Part shown: positions 22,988 through 34,800 of the stretch, one piece after another | Numbering within the stretch: position 1 is the stretch's first letter | Layout: each line of letters opens with the position of its first letter | Origin: Boletus sp. NGJ | Lineage: Eukaryota > Basidiomycota > Agaricomycetes > Boletales > Boletaceae | Direction: 5' to 3' | Assembly: GCA_019096195.1 (NCBI GenBank) | Contig: JAGTXK010000095.1 | Span: 124,001-188,000 of the forward strand | Length of the DNA: 64,000 bases | Translations under genes and position numbers: made by a program | The notes under the pieces: generated by a model | The model's input: the letters and a program-made list of their open reading frames with translations, nothing else | Told to the model about the DNA's origin: nothing | Databases searched by the model: none

Positions 22988-25046
22988 CGCTCGGTACGCA
23001 CCCTGATATTCTCATGAAAAGTCATTGACAGGTATGTTCTCCTTGGGGATTAAGATGGTTTCCTAAGTACCAACACGTTCTGTTCTGTGCCCCGTGCACC
23101 TGTGACCAATAAAACATGTTTGAGATGTCTACCAGTCACGAATCCAATTGATGAACTCCCGATGCTATCCCTGCTCAACTGACTCGGAACTTCCTCATAA
23201 CGCGTGACATAAGCGAAGTGAGATTCGAGTGGATCCAAATGGACTGGTACAAGATGATGCAAGATGATAATGGCCGAGTGAACAAGATAATTAAGTCAAA
23301 CAATGATGTTTGACTGGAGGATCTGGGTGACTTGAGTGACAGTGATTGATGTAGCAAGTGTAAGACTACAGGAACGTAAGTAAAGTCTATAAGTCTGTGT
23401 AGAAAGGATGTCTTACCTCAGTTGACTATGACAAGCAACTGAGGTGCGTCGGAAGAGACGAAGCAAGTAGAGTCGGAACGTGATTAAGTAAGCCATAATG
23501 ACCATATACGGTAATCAAGCTCCAACAATTGAGACCGACAATAGCGCCCGCTGAGTCAGTCGGAATCGGGCCGTCACTGAATCCTGATTTTCCTTACACT
23601 ACACGGCCAAATCAACGAGGCGTTTAGCAGACATATGGCCGAAAATCCTCTGTGTCCCATCTACGATGCCAAACATGTTTCAACGGAGCCACGTACAGCC
23701 GTTTGACCAATCGTTGGTCAAGTATCACTAATTGTATATCTCGTTAACCTTAATGTCTGAGGTCCGTCTGAGGTCACCAGTAGCATTAATAAGCCATGAT
23801 GTAACATTCGCCCGGCAGCCTCCACAACATGTCACACACGGAGGTCTGGTCAGCAGACAGCCAAAACATCATGGTAACACCACAACATTTGTTCCACAAG
23901 CATCATTGCTATGTCTGTCAGACATACGTGCTGATACATTACACTTAAGTAGCATCAGTTGAAGACACTGGATTTAGCACCCTGGGATATGGCAGAGATA
24001 CAGCTCTGTATGGAAAGTGTAGCAAATAGATGTAACAAAAATGTAGGACAAGCACACTAGTTTATCCTGCTGCACTCGGGACTTGGCAAGAATTTTGCGC
24101 GAGTGCAAGGTCACGTGATGTTCGAGTAAGCCGTGTCAATTTTTCAACGAACTCAACACTAACTACCTCTCTTCCTCAACACGCCACCATGGCGCCGTCC
24201 AAGGGATGCCGTGGTACAACCCGCATGCATCCCAGCTGGTCAGGCCGCAGGACAGTCACCACAACTGCCCACTCGGGCTTGGACAAAAAGCCAGGGTGAC
24301 AACTTGAAGGCAACGCCCGAGGCCCACTCGCACCCGCCAACTCTACAACCATGTCCGAGTCACACCACGCCTGACACATTCAGGCACACCCACAGCCCAG
24401 GTCTCATCCTCGTCTCCTTCCAAGTTCCCATCCCATTTATTGATACTATCATGCACAATAACTGTACCTAGCTACTAGCCTACTACCACTCAATCATATT
24501 AGTTTCATGATGTCCGAGTCTCAGTGTGTGTTGCCCGAAGCATCTGGTTGACATGATTGGTGTGTTTGGCCTGTCGTCTGCATGGGGTGAATTCTGGCAA
24601 CCCATGTATATTGACTGCTTGCCAAGTCAGTGTTGCTTCCAACACTTGTGGTACATAGACTACTTGCTGTTGTTGGTGTATTCAGCCTGACCTTCGACAG
24701 ACCTCAGACAAAATAACAACAGAACCCGTAACGTGAGGTTATCTAATTACTCGGCTCACGGAGAGTAGGACATATGCCGAAAGTCCGTCGAGGAACCTGG
24801 CCTGGACCCATTAGGAACCTAACTCTCAGTAAGCCTCAGCAGAACCTTTATGACAACTGGCCGTGTAGTCTGGTTAGGATGATCAGGCCTTCAGGGTTGG
24901 TTTGCTGAAGCTTGCATCAACGGTCATACATATCATTCTGTCAGGATACAGATACATTCACAAATAACACTATAATATGGCATAAATGATCACAAACTTG
25001 CTGGTTTTCCCTACAAAAAAGCGACCACCAGTCCATTGCCACCTGT
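22988..25046. other. Intergenic region between eqolisin copies B and C, no gene seen
   Basis: About 2 kb. The first 150 bases are promoter sequence shared with the region upstream of copy C (a CTGTGCCC..TGCACCTGTGACC block at about 23081-23105 and again at 26076-26098). A stem-loop with CTCAGTTG/CAACTGAG arms lies near 23417-23444. The rest (23450-24900) is low in coding signal; a short start-led frame at 24189 closes after about 36 codons and is not supported. It may be old repeat sequence, but I cannot name one. Confidence 0.4.
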
Positions 25047-25908
25047 TTAGAGGCACTGGATGAGGAGGCCATCTCCGTCGATGGCGACGGACGTGAGATG
25101 TTTGCCGTACTGCACAATGTCAACGAAGTCCGGGGTACTACTAAGAGGTTTAGATGGCTGGTAGCCGGTCTCCACGGGGCCAGAGGCATAAGCGTGAGTG
25201 AACATCACGCTGCCAAAGTTCGCGAGGTGAACGGGGTCGCCGCTATACATAGGGCCTCCGACGAGCCACTCAACATTCTCGTGGCAAAGAGGTTGAGTTG
25301 AGTTGAGTTCCTGCGCGGAAATCCGTGAAGTGGTCAAATTATGCAATATCACTAAACCATCAGTCCGAGTACTAGAGGTCGCAACGATCGTGATCGTGAG
25401 AACGTCACCACCACTGATGGTGATGTTAGGGAAAGACCCGAAGGTGGCAGGGACCCACTGGTACCAAGCTGTCCAATGCACAAATAATGAAAGGGAATTC
25501 AGACTGAAAGGTCGACGTCTCTCACCACCGTACGAGACCGCTTTATTAGTGATCGTGATATTGATACCAGCCTGGAGGGCAGCGGTCTGGCAGCCCGCAC
25601 CGTCTATACCAACAAACATCATGGCAGTACCGTCATCGCCTGTAGCGGTGGGGACGGTGAAGGTAGCAGTGGCATAGTCGAAAGTTCCCTGTCGGCAAAA
25701 AAATGAGATCGAACATGACCGTAGACCATGGGATGGTACGAACTCCTTGACCAGTTTTACTCAACACAGCACCAGCCCAGTTTAAGGTCGGTACTTCATT
25801 GGGGGCATCGCCACGGCGAGCAAGGGGAGCCCTCAACCGATAAGAAGGAACAGCCAGGGCCGTAGAGGCGAGCAAAAGGTTTTTGAGAAGGGCGAACTTA
25901 GAGATCAT
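25047..25908 (-). CDS. Eqolisin (glutamic peptidase, family G1), copy C
   Basis: Acid endopeptidase of the scytalidoglutamic-peptidase type, secreted. Three exons; the start at 25908 (MISKFALLKNLLLASTALAV) gives a clean signal peptide, preferred over an in-frame upstream codon at 26019. Exon 2 begins GTFDYATATFTVPT and carries MMFVGIDGAGCQTAALQAG, with the catalytic Gln in LQAG. Exon 3 begins AWYQWVPATF, followed by ISGGDVLTITIVA, LHNLTTSRIS, and CHENVEWLV with the catalytic Glu, then VHLANFGSVMFTHA. Both catalytic residues and the two cysteines next to them are kept, so activity is expected. It is the intact reference member of the tandem set A-B-C, all on the minus strand. Confidence 0.85.
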
Positions 25909-26020
25909 GGTGGGGATGATGGGCAATGGGTGATGAGTGATGAGTGATGGATGATAGAGCTGTGAAATGTCGATACAACGAGAGCCCGAGAATCGAGATA
26001 CAAAAAGAGCATCCTGCAAC

Positions 26021-26027
26021 CTTTATA
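26021..26027 (-). promoter_or_regulatory. TATA box of eqolisin copy C
   Basis: GTATAAAGG on the minus strand about 115 bases before the start codon at 25908, in the same sequence context as the box before copy B. Confidence 0.55.
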
Positions 26028-26616
26028 CGCTCGGCACACACTCTGATGATTTCACAAGTATCAACCCTTTCTGTTCCGTGCCCTGTGCACCTGTGACCGA
26101 TAATTTAAACGTGTTTGAGATGTCTACCATGTACCTTCATCTTCGATTTAGATCGACTTTCTGGTCTTCATGGAAAACATTTAAAGTAAAAGTATTGATC
26201 CTGAGATGGGTCATGCAGGGGGGTTATCTGGGCAGCTTCAAAGGTTACCAGAAAAGTACTGTAAATCGGGTCAGGATGAGGATACTGGGCGTAGTAGCCG
26301 ACGAGCCGTACCTGCCAAGAGACGTTTCATGCATCAAGATTCAACGCGGTCAACTTCCATAGCATAGGTGACACTGTAGGGTTCAGCACGATGTGTGACA
26401 CCGCGGTACTTGATGAACAGGTTTGGAGGGTACGGGTATGAGTTGGGCTCACTGGACCCGCTTACGTGGGGTTTCACCGCGGGTTGGCGGCGTTCTGCGG
26501 GTTTGACTAAATAGTAGGGACTTAGGGGTGTATCTATCCTACCGTGCGATTCAACGCCTGACACTCACTAACCAATCGACTCTACGCTTACAAACGAGCA
26601 TCCCTGCCTAGGTATT
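26028..26616. other. Divergent intergenic region, no gene seen
   Basis: Upstream of eqolisin C and of the plus-strand membrane protein gene. The first 100 bases belong to the duplicated eqolisin promoter. Confidence 0.45.
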
Positions 26617-27765
26617 ATGACTTCCTCAATTGTCATTGTTTCGACAGTGCTGTCGCTCGGGGTAGCGTGGTTTTACTTCTCTTCAGGTCGACGACAAGAA
26701 CAGAGGGGTATGGTCAACTTTCCAATGACAGCAGCAGTCGGCCTGCACACCCTGCTCATACTGTCCAACCTCGCATTACGCCGACCTCCAAACCTTTTCG
26801 TGCGATTAGGAATACCAATAAACGCCCCTGTGGACCGCATAAGGTCTCTGTTGATGGGGGAAGCCGGATTGAATACAATGGGAGAACAAGACACCCTCAT
26901 GGTTTCTCCGGAAATTCCCAAAGATATCGACAAATTGCTCACGAGACTGGGTGGACATGGAAGTAGAGATACATACGCGAGGTACGTGCGTTCGTCTCTC
27001 TCTCGAAATGTGCAGCTCACGCGAGGCAGGTTCGGGCAACGTGCCATGCAAATGTGTTTGTATTGTTCCTCGACCGCCGACTATACGATTCTCGTTCTGT
27101 CCGGCATCCTTCTTGATTACTTGAGAACCGCTACACTACTCCTCTTTTTGACCACCAATATCAACGGCCGCCAGAGATGGAGAACGAATGTCCTCGGTGT
27201 GCTCACGTGTGCATTTCTCGCTGAGGTCTACGCGTTCACCTCAGCCAGCGCAGTGCCACTCGATAAAGACGCCAAAACAGCTTTCATGGTACGCTGTCAT
27301 TCGTACTACAACGCATCCGTGAGTCCTGACGATGAATCATGACCAATGCAGTGGCACGACAATCTGTTCCTAGCTCGCAACGTGCTTTTCTTGATGCTCC
27401 CCGTCTTCATTCAGATCTTACCCGTCATCTACCCTCCTCCTCCGGCCTCGGTAGCGCTCGCTCCCGCGCTCGGGCACATTGAACGTATTCTTCCTCGTGC
27501 TCATCTCCTCAAATGCTTCCGCCAAGCTGTCCTGAGGCACCCGTATACCCGCGAACAGGCAGTGAAATTCTGGGCCAATGATGCTGCCGAAGGCGCAACT
27601 GCGCGAAGCGATCCAAACGTACAGATGACCGCGTCCAAGCTAGGGCTCGGGTTCGCAACACCGGCTGGTTCCGGAGACAAGATTGGGCAAGAAAGTGTGT
27701 TGAGGGCCAATGCGAGGTTGGCGATTCAGTCGTTGAAACCATTGTTTATGCCCCCGCCAAGCTGA
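26617..27765 (+). CDS. Conserved basidiomycete multi-pass membrane protein, unknown function
   Basis: Two exons, 26617-27288 and 27352-27765, joined in phase 0 to give 361 residues. Hydrophobic segments at the N-terminus (SIVIVSTVLSLGVAWFYF), a second helix, a soluble part with PPNLFVRLGIPINAP and LLTRLGGHGSRDTYARYV, then helices around CSSTADYTILVLSGILLDYL and a pair after the splice (WHDNLFLARNVLFLMLP). The C-terminus is soluble with FWANDAAEGATARSDP. I recall homologues in Agaricomycetes with the same N-LFVRL-P and MWHD-L-LAR blocks but no assigned function. Frame and splice sites look intact. Confidence 0.7.
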
Positions 27766-27875
27766 GTATGAGGTGAGGCAGAAGTTCCTCCTCGACCTGT
27801 GAGTGAATAGAGTAATACAACTGTAATGAATTTATACACCTTTGGGCCATGGATCAGGCTTCAGAGGAGTCAAGA

Positions 27876-28497
27876 TTAAAAATCGTGGAAAAACAAGCCC
27901 GAACCGCTCTTCGCATTGTTAACATCGTGTTCCCAAGCCAACTTGTTATAACCTTCGACCAACTTATCAAAATCCTCCCTTGAAAGTAAGGATGCCATGT
28001 GGCATCCGTTGATACATCCCGCGATGAACCTAGCTGTATGGGGGGCAAACGGGAGTATACAGGTAAATCTACTTGGACTGGAGTTACAGTTTGTATCCAC
28101 GCTCCTCCTTCAGCGGATATTACATCAACTGTAGAAGCCAACCACTTACCAGGGCTTTCCCTTGGTGGGTTCGGCGGGAGATCATGCGCTTTGCAGCGGG
28201 GGGAGACGGGGAGACAGATAGGCTATGTTTAGTTCTGACTAAAAGTGAGCATTTACGTTTAAGGGCCCTGCACTGTGAGAAGTCGTGGCCTGGCTGTCGA
28301 TCACAAGTGATCCTGCGGCTGAGGCAGGTGAAGCAAGGGGTGTTGGACGAGTCCAAAGTAACGGCCGCACGGGAACGGCGACGGTGGGCGGCAACGGTGA
28401 TCGGAGTTGCCCTTGCCGACTGAGAACGCGAGTCCTCCGAGTCCTTGGCCTGACCCTTGACTTTGGCGCTGACTTCTTCCGCAGCGTTTTTTGCCAC
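27876..28497 (-). CDS. Possible small Cys-rich protein gene, weak
   Basis: Minus-strand frame starting at 28497 (MAKNAAEEVSAKVKGQAKDS) with a Zn2Cys6-like block PCFTCLSRRITCDRQPG...SQCRALKRKCS. The spacing is C-x2-C-x6-C, then C-x6-C, with the fourth cysteine of a Zn2Cys6 cluster replaced by Phe. A later exon may read LLSREDFDKLVEGYNKLAWEHD near 27900-28000. Exon borders are not settled and a longer upstream part (to about 28876) is possible. I do not recognise the protein; it could be a remnant. Confidence 0.3.
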
Positions 28498-29190
28498 TCG
28501 TCATGTCCGTCCTGATGGTGGTAGTTGGATGGGCAAGGCATTGACCACATTCCTTATAATATAGATGGTGCTATGGGTTAGCAACCTTCTCCCAGTCCAG
28601 CCAAGGTTTTATGGAGTTCACCACAAACTGGTCTGCGACAATAACGGTCTTGCAGACCGCACGAACTCTGTCCTGTAGGACTGAATAAAGTGTATTATTG
28701 GTCGACGCACTTACTACTTGCTCACGAATTTGAGCTTTGGCTTCATCACAAGCGGCATAACGAACATCGTGCCTGGCATGGGCATGGTCGACGGTTTTCG
28801 TCTTCAATATGCGGTACATGTTGCATGGATGGGATATGGCTTGTACTCGTGCAGTCAGAGGAAAGAGAGGATACATTGTACAATGGCACTGGCAGGCATT
28901 CAGCCATGCACAACCGCCGCACTTATATTGAGTTTAAAAATCAAAAGGCTCGCAGTTATCAGTCTTTTCAAAAGACCCACTTTGGTCGATCACCTACGTG
29001 CACACATATGATTTTGGTTGAATTCAGAAATGTTAGGTCTGTTCCGACCAGGAGGCAAACGTTCATGGCGAATTGAGAGATTGGCGATAATTATGTAAGC
29101 ATTTAGGTCCGACGGGTCTACCTTACCTAATCAGGACCTCCACCGAGACCCAGCAAAAGGTCGACGGTGACACGCATAACGAATGCGGCG

Positions 29191-29905
29191 ATGATCAGGT
29201 TTATACTGGTGCAGGTAAGTTCATTTCAGTTCACTCGGATACGACACATCTTTTTAACGAGAATATAGAACAGGCAAGGGAAAACCCGGCTGTCAAAGTG
29301 GTATGTACCGTATGACGATGAGGAAAAGGTGAGGTGCCGAATGCCTCGAATGTGTCGGAGACGCCCCAGAATAACTTTTCTTTCTCTAGGTGAGGCTTCG
29401 GGGTGAAGTACACAGACTAGTCGCGCCTCGTGATCAGAAGTACCAGTCCAACTTTGTAGAGGTCAGTCGTGAGGAACGACGACGAGCTTCCGTTCATTCA
29501 CATAGCCCACAGTTCAAGAACCACAAAATAGTGTACCGTCGCTATGCTGGCCTCTTCTTCTGTGTGTGTGTCGATGCCAACGACAATGAACTTGCCTATC
29601 TCGAAGCTATCCATCTCTTCGTGGAGATTCTCGGTCAGCCCGAGCTCGCCGACAACTTACCATCTTCGATAGCTGACAAATACCTTCTCTCAAGATTCTT
29701 TCTTTGATAACGTGTGCGAGTTGGATCTCGTTTTCAACTTCTACAAGGTTAGGAACCTTCTCCAGTCGTACATACCAACATCTTCACCCACCGAACCTGT
29801 CAGGTATACGCCATTTTGGACGAAATATTCTTAGCTGGTGAGATCGAAGAGACCAGCAAAGATGTCGTTTTACAAAGGCTAGAGGAATTAGAGAAGCTAG
29901 AATGA
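29191..29905 (+). CDS. APS2: AP-2 clathrin adaptor complex, sigma subunit
   Basis: Small subunit of the AP-2 adaptor, which links clathrin to plasma-membrane cargo in endocytosis. Six exons, all read by eye: 29191-29214, 29269-29328, 29390-29461, 29513-29633, 29695-29747 and 29804-29905, giving 143 residues, the normal length. Reads MIRFILVQ, then [20 protein letters not shown], then [69 protein letters not shown] and [18 protein letters not shown]. The AP-2 type is favoured over AP-1 by [20 protein letters not shown] and the LAPRDQKYQ block. No defects seen. Confidence 0.96.
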
Positions 29906-31804
29906 GCTCCTGGTCGCACGCCCATGTATGATTTCCACCCTTTCCCTTTCCATTCCATGATATACCGACCTCGAATTGCTCGGATACTGACATTTTCCAT
30001 TATGAAAGATGATATGATTATACAATGCCAGGTGGATTTTGTACCTTTTTGGGATGTCATGATTTCTGCCACTCGACCCCACTCCTCACCGAGACGCTTA
30101 TTTCATGCTTGACATACATAGCCTCACCACCAAGCTTGGACAGTACTTAGGGGGTTGCGCCCACGAACGTTACATGAATAAAGCATGCACTTTATCGAAA
30201 TGAACACTCTGGAAGGCATACCCGTGTTTTATCACCCCTGGACGTGAGTACACTAATGAATATTAGCTCCAGACCTCAGTGAGGCGGGATGCTGACAGGT
30301 GCGGTCAGATGGCGATCATCTGGCAATGCAGTGCAACACCGTTCTTCGATTGGTCAAAGCTTATCCGTTAGGGATTTGGAAACCTTTACTTCGCACGGGC
30401 AATATCTTGTTTCAGTTGATGTTATCGTGCCTTGTCTTAATCCGCACAACCACATAGCCTCTCGAACTGCGGAATTGGTTAGAAAACGGTGCTTGTTTCA
30501 AGAATTCCAATTTCTTCCACTAGAGCAGCACGGTTGATCGCTCGTCACACTATGGCGTTTCACGTGTTGATTCCAGCGAAGAAGTTCTTCCACAACAATA
30601 GGGTATTACTGGATTTCAAATGCGAAGACCTAAACAAGGTACTCAAAGACCTATGCTCACTGAAATGGCGTCCGATAATCTTTGATTATACAGTGTATGG
30701 GTGTGTGTCCTATGCGTAGGTGCGTGGCATGGAAATACGGTGGTCCGCAATTGATGTTCCTTGGATTCGACTGGTAGAACAGGGCGAGTACAGCTAATCA
30801 CTGGTACGCTACCATATGGTTGGGCACAACGAAGATATGTCGCTCACGGATCCGTCAATTGCTCACCTTGTGAAGACACAGTAATACAACGGTAGTCATC
30901 TCCCGGTTTGAGATGAAACGAATGTTTCGTCTCTGAGACCGGCACCGATATAACCAAGTTTGCCCTGGAATCCCCATAACATGTGCTCACCCGCCTACCT
31001 GGCGGAAATAAGACATTCGAGAAGTGTGAGCCATTCAAATGCGATTCAATCTGGGTCTGATTTTATGCTCCGGGCAGGGCGGATGGACCTACGGACACGG
31101 TATCTGCATATAAAAAAGGTTTACCACCTTCCCTCCGCCCTTGCCTGATACTAACATGTACATCTTGCACCAGATCTTCTTGCCGACGCAGTGAATTGCG
31201 GGCGTTCAATAGGATGCCATGACATTGTCAACCGACTATTGAGTTCTTACATGCACACGTGGATGCCATATGGTCTTCGCGTGGGCATTCCCACTGGTAT
31301 ATTTTAGTGATCACGGTATCAAATCTCTCAATTTCGAGTGTCCCTGTCCTCTCCACGTTGCAGGGCGATGATTCGGGCAGGTAAATAATGGATCCCGAAG
31401 CCGAACTTGTGGGGGGAGCACACAAGATCTTCAACGATGATGTGATGGTGCCTATCCGCATCTGGCGTTGTTCCTGCACCCCATTTCCAAAGGTGGGTGT
31501 TTTGGTGATGACTGTCAAACATAAAAAGGGCAAGTCCTTTGTTGGCGGCATATTTCGCTATTTTACCATCACACGCACTCGGCGGTTATTTTTTGCCCGT
31601 GTTGCCATTACCAGGTGTTAGCATTAGCCACCTCGCAAGTAATCGCCAGAGGGAGGGTCTTGATCCCGTCACTCGCTCTGCTTCCCAGTTTCGGCGTCAT
31701 CACGACCGTTGGATCTAGCTGGTAAGTGGCCGGGCTTTTTTCATTAAGGCAATTTTCACTCGACGAAATTCCTGTTCCCAGGTAATGCGGAACATCATCG
31801 TCAC
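29906..31804. other. Region without a confident gene
   Basis: About 1.9 kb. The best candidate is a minus-strand gene between about 30844 and 31551, whose frames read GTITSSLKILCAPPTSSA and RANLVISVPVSETKHSFHLK, but I cannot join them through convincing splice sites or name a family. Plus-strand frames near 30289-30719 are also unsupported. A short lineage-specific gene may exist here. Confidence 0.35.
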
Positions 31805-32978
31805 ATGGAACTGTCGTTAGAGTCGTATCAGGCCATCGTCAAACATGTGGGCAGCAGGGTAGACCTCTGCACCCTCTGCAGGGTAAACAAGGGGTTTCAA
31901 TGGGCAGCAGAGCAAAAACTGTACAACACCATTTACGCATCAGATGCATGGGAGGCCTTCAGGATGTGCAGGCTGTTCGCGACGACCCCCCGCCTTGCGG
32001 CGATAGTCGAAGCCCTGACGCTTTTCGTCGGCGACGAGGATGATAGTGACACACCCCAATTCGAGGTCCGTTTGCCGAATAACTTTTGGCCGACGATATC
32101 CGAGGCGCTCCACCACACGACAAGACTACGCTTTTTGAACCTCCAGCTCGACAATGCGGGCGATGCTGCCCAGGCGTGGATTCTCGACGGCACCGCCTTT
32201 CGACTTCGTACCTTCCACTGTGACCTGCAGTGGGATGCTCATCTTGTATCATTTCTGAACACGCAACCTGACATAGATGACTTGTATATCGTAGACTATT
32301 CCGTTCCCGAAGATACTGCTCAAACTTCTCCATTCGTGTCGTCGCCCCTGAACCCCAGCGCGCTCCCGGAATTATCAACCTTGGAATGCACCTTTGCCGA
32401 AGCCGCTTGTGCTTTGGTTCCCACCCGACCTATTTCCCGACTCAAAACATGTTTCTCTAAAACTCGACTACCAGAGAAGAGGGTAGAATTGTCGCTCCTG
32501 TTCTCAAAGTTGATGGAGACGACACATCCTCTTTGTTCGCTCGATATCGCTGATTCGAGTTACTCCGAACCCTTCTCCATGGATCTCCTAGCCTCCGTGG
32601 TGGGGTTGCAGAGCCAGGTCCACGACCTACGGTATTTTGGGACGCTCGTCCTGCCCATTGACGGCCATGTTGTACGTAGTTCTGTCTCAAGAAGCTCGTT
32701 TTTGGTTAACATTCTTTATCAAGCGTCTCAGGTTTTATGGGCTTTTGCGGGTACTCCCTTCACTGGAGTGTGTCGAAGTAGACGTCTCGGAGTGGGACCC
32801 ACCACCACCCATGCCGGCAGGTTTGCGGGCACTGGCGAGCGAGTTGCGGCTTTACTGTCCGTCCCTCCGGCGGGTAATATTTGTCAATGATTTCGAGAGG
32901 ACGGTCATTGCCGCATCTGATGACGCCTACGCTCCAGATTACGACACCAGCGCCGAAACTATTTGGAGAGAATTTTAA
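31805..32978 (+). CDS. F-box-like / leucine-rich-repeat-like protein
   Basis: Two exons with an intron at about 32670-32730 (GT..AAG), total about 370 residues. The N-terminus (LSLESYQAIVKHVGSRVDL then LCRVNKGFQWAAEQKLY) has the Pro/Leu-rich helix and LYNTI ending of an F-box that has drifted. The rest alternates short hydrophobic strands and helices (TTRLRFLNLQLDN, FRLRTFHCDLQW, LPELSTLECTF, LPSLECVEVDVSEW, CPSLRRVIFVND), as in irregular LRR proteins of basidiomycetes. Such proteins usually serve as substrate receptors of SCF ubiquitin ligases. This lineage has large families of them; substrate unknown. Confidence 0.7.
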
Positions 32979-34118
32979 TCGGTATGTTCTTTTGGAACTT
33001 TCCCTCGAATGTTGCCATGCTGACCTCATTTATAGAGCTTCATCGCCCCTATCATTCGTTTTGTTTTCCGTTGTTCGTGTTCACCGCATGTAGGCATAAT
33101 AAAAATTGCTGAGGATCTCCGCCTGTGACAACGATTTGTGCCATATGCTGCTCAGACATGTAACTTGCGATCCGTGGTTATATCGGGAAGCCGATCGCTG
33201 CCGCCCAGTAGTATGATATGTAACGCATGTAGTAAACCCTGGAAACGCTCGACCATGAGATCACATGATTCAAATGGAAACTTAAGTTTGACGTGTGTAT
33301 GTAACTCTATTTAACCTCTTACCTACCTTACCTTCTCTTACCCCTCGTGAGAGCTTTAAACTCAGACAACAGATGCTTACCGAAAGTTGACGAGGGATGC
33401 CAGCATCCTGATCCACGCCGCTTGGAGAAGTTTGGAGGATGGTAAGTCATTACGGATAATCGATAAGGGGCCGATTGAACGGCAACTATGTTTCACTTTG
33501 ATCACTGCCCGTCGTGCTCATGCGCGGCCTTTTCTGTCGAGCCCGTCCGCGAACGCATGCGCCGTCGACTTCTGATGTGAATAAGGGTAGTCGTGCATCG
33601 TGCAAAGGGACACGCCCATTCATATCACGACGAATGCACTTTCTGGTGTATACAGTACACCACTCGACCCTGATTAACTGAGCATCGATGTCCTCCTTTC
33701 TAGCGACATCACATGACGGCCTTGTGGCAGGGCACATTGCGCTGCGGTTTTGAAATGATCACCCTCGTTTGTTGGTGTCGCGGTACACTGTATGGCCGTA
33801 CGACAGTTTAGCCGGAGTGTGCCCATTTGAAATCGGCAACAATGGCGCTCACGCCTAAACTCAAAGTGGTCTGGTCGGGATGTTCCATTGCTGCGGTACT
33901 GACTTATTGTTGAATGTCCCATGATCTTTGGTCTGCAACTAGTTTTTTTGTCGCTGCGGTCACGGCGCTTCGCCGAGCGTTTGCAGTGCCGTGCCGTCCG
34001 AGAGCGCACACCTCGCTCACTCATCCTACGTCACCAGATCACGGTTATGATGTCATCTGGTGCGCATGTCATCATCGAACCATTACACTTGCCTAATGCG
34101 TATGGTGCTCCTGGACAG
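32979..34118. other. Intergenic region, no gene seen
   Basis: About 1.1 kb upstream of the CsbD-like gene. Short open frames between 33387 and 34024 overlap on both strands and match nothing I know. Confidence 0.45.
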
Positions 34119-34128
34119 TATATAAAGG
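34119..34128 (+). promoter_or_regulatory. TATA box of the CsbD-like gene
   Basis: TATATAAAGG about 87-96 bases before the ATG at 34215, followed by a GC-rich stretch. A strong TATA is typical of stress-inducible fungal genes. Confidence 0.6.
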
Positions 34129-34214
34129 ACGGCGGGGCGGCGGTACCCCCCAGTCGCATATTCTTCCCTCTCTCGTCCCATCAATCACTGTACTATCGAT
34201 ATCAGACAATAAAC

Positions 34215-34683
34215 ATGACGAAACAAGAGCCTAGGTGAGCGGGCGAGTCGATCTGTGCACGAAGAGTGAGGCTGACGGTGCGCCGTAGCAAAGTCTCGGG
34301 CCAGATGCACTCTGTCAAGGGATCAGCCGTCGAGAGCGTATGATGTTTCGCGTTGTCGCGTTTGACGTGGTTTGACGTTTATCCAGGTTGGCGAAATGAT
34401 GGGCAAAGAGGACTGGTCGCAGGCGGGCAAAGAAGAACATGCCCGCGGCGAAGGGGAATACAAGGCTGCTCAGGCTCAGGGTTTCGCGCAAGGCGTTTCC
34501 GACAGGATGGGCGGCTATAAAGACTCGGTCGTTGGCGCCATCAGCGGAGACAAGTCTCAGCAAGCCGCTGGTATGTGTTTTGATAAAAGTATTCGCTCCA
34601 GGTTGCTGATGATTGCGACAGGAAATGTGAGGAAGGAGGAGGGGCGGGCTCAGCAGAAAGTCAATGAGCCTTCACGCGATTAA
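34215..34683 (+). CDS. CsbD-like stress-response protein
   Basis: Small hydrophilic protein of 104 residues from four exons: 34215-34234, 34289-34337, 34387-34570 and 34622-34683. Reads MTKQEPSKVSGQMHSVKGSA, then MGKEDWSQAGKEEHARGEGE, DRMGGYKDSVVGAISGDKSQ and QQAAGNVRKEEGRAQQKVN. The two GNxxxxKG/GDKSQQAAGN-type repeats are those of the CsbD family, first known from the bacterial general-stress regulon and common in filamentous fungi. Likely a disordered or helical cytosolic protein induced in stress; no enzymatic role is known. A TATA box lies about 90 bases upstream. Confidence 0.85.
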
Positions 34684-34800
34684 GCATTCTTTCGATAGAA
34701 TCACGGCGTTGTACGTTTCGGATATTGTAAATCATAAGTCTGATGTAGCATGGGCCATTCTGTGATCAGAGTACCAATTGTTGGTATTTGCATCGCGCGG

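Noticed and set aside
24189-24480. Small plus-strand gene starting MAPSKGCRGTTR
   Set aside because: The frame closes after about 36 codons, no splice site restores it convincingly, and the minus strand gives an equally long frame.
28571-28876. Minus-strand frame ending VVNSIKPWLDWEKVANP
   Set aside because: Some coding flavour but no family match and no good splice link to the neighbouring frames; left as possible upstream part of a weak gene.
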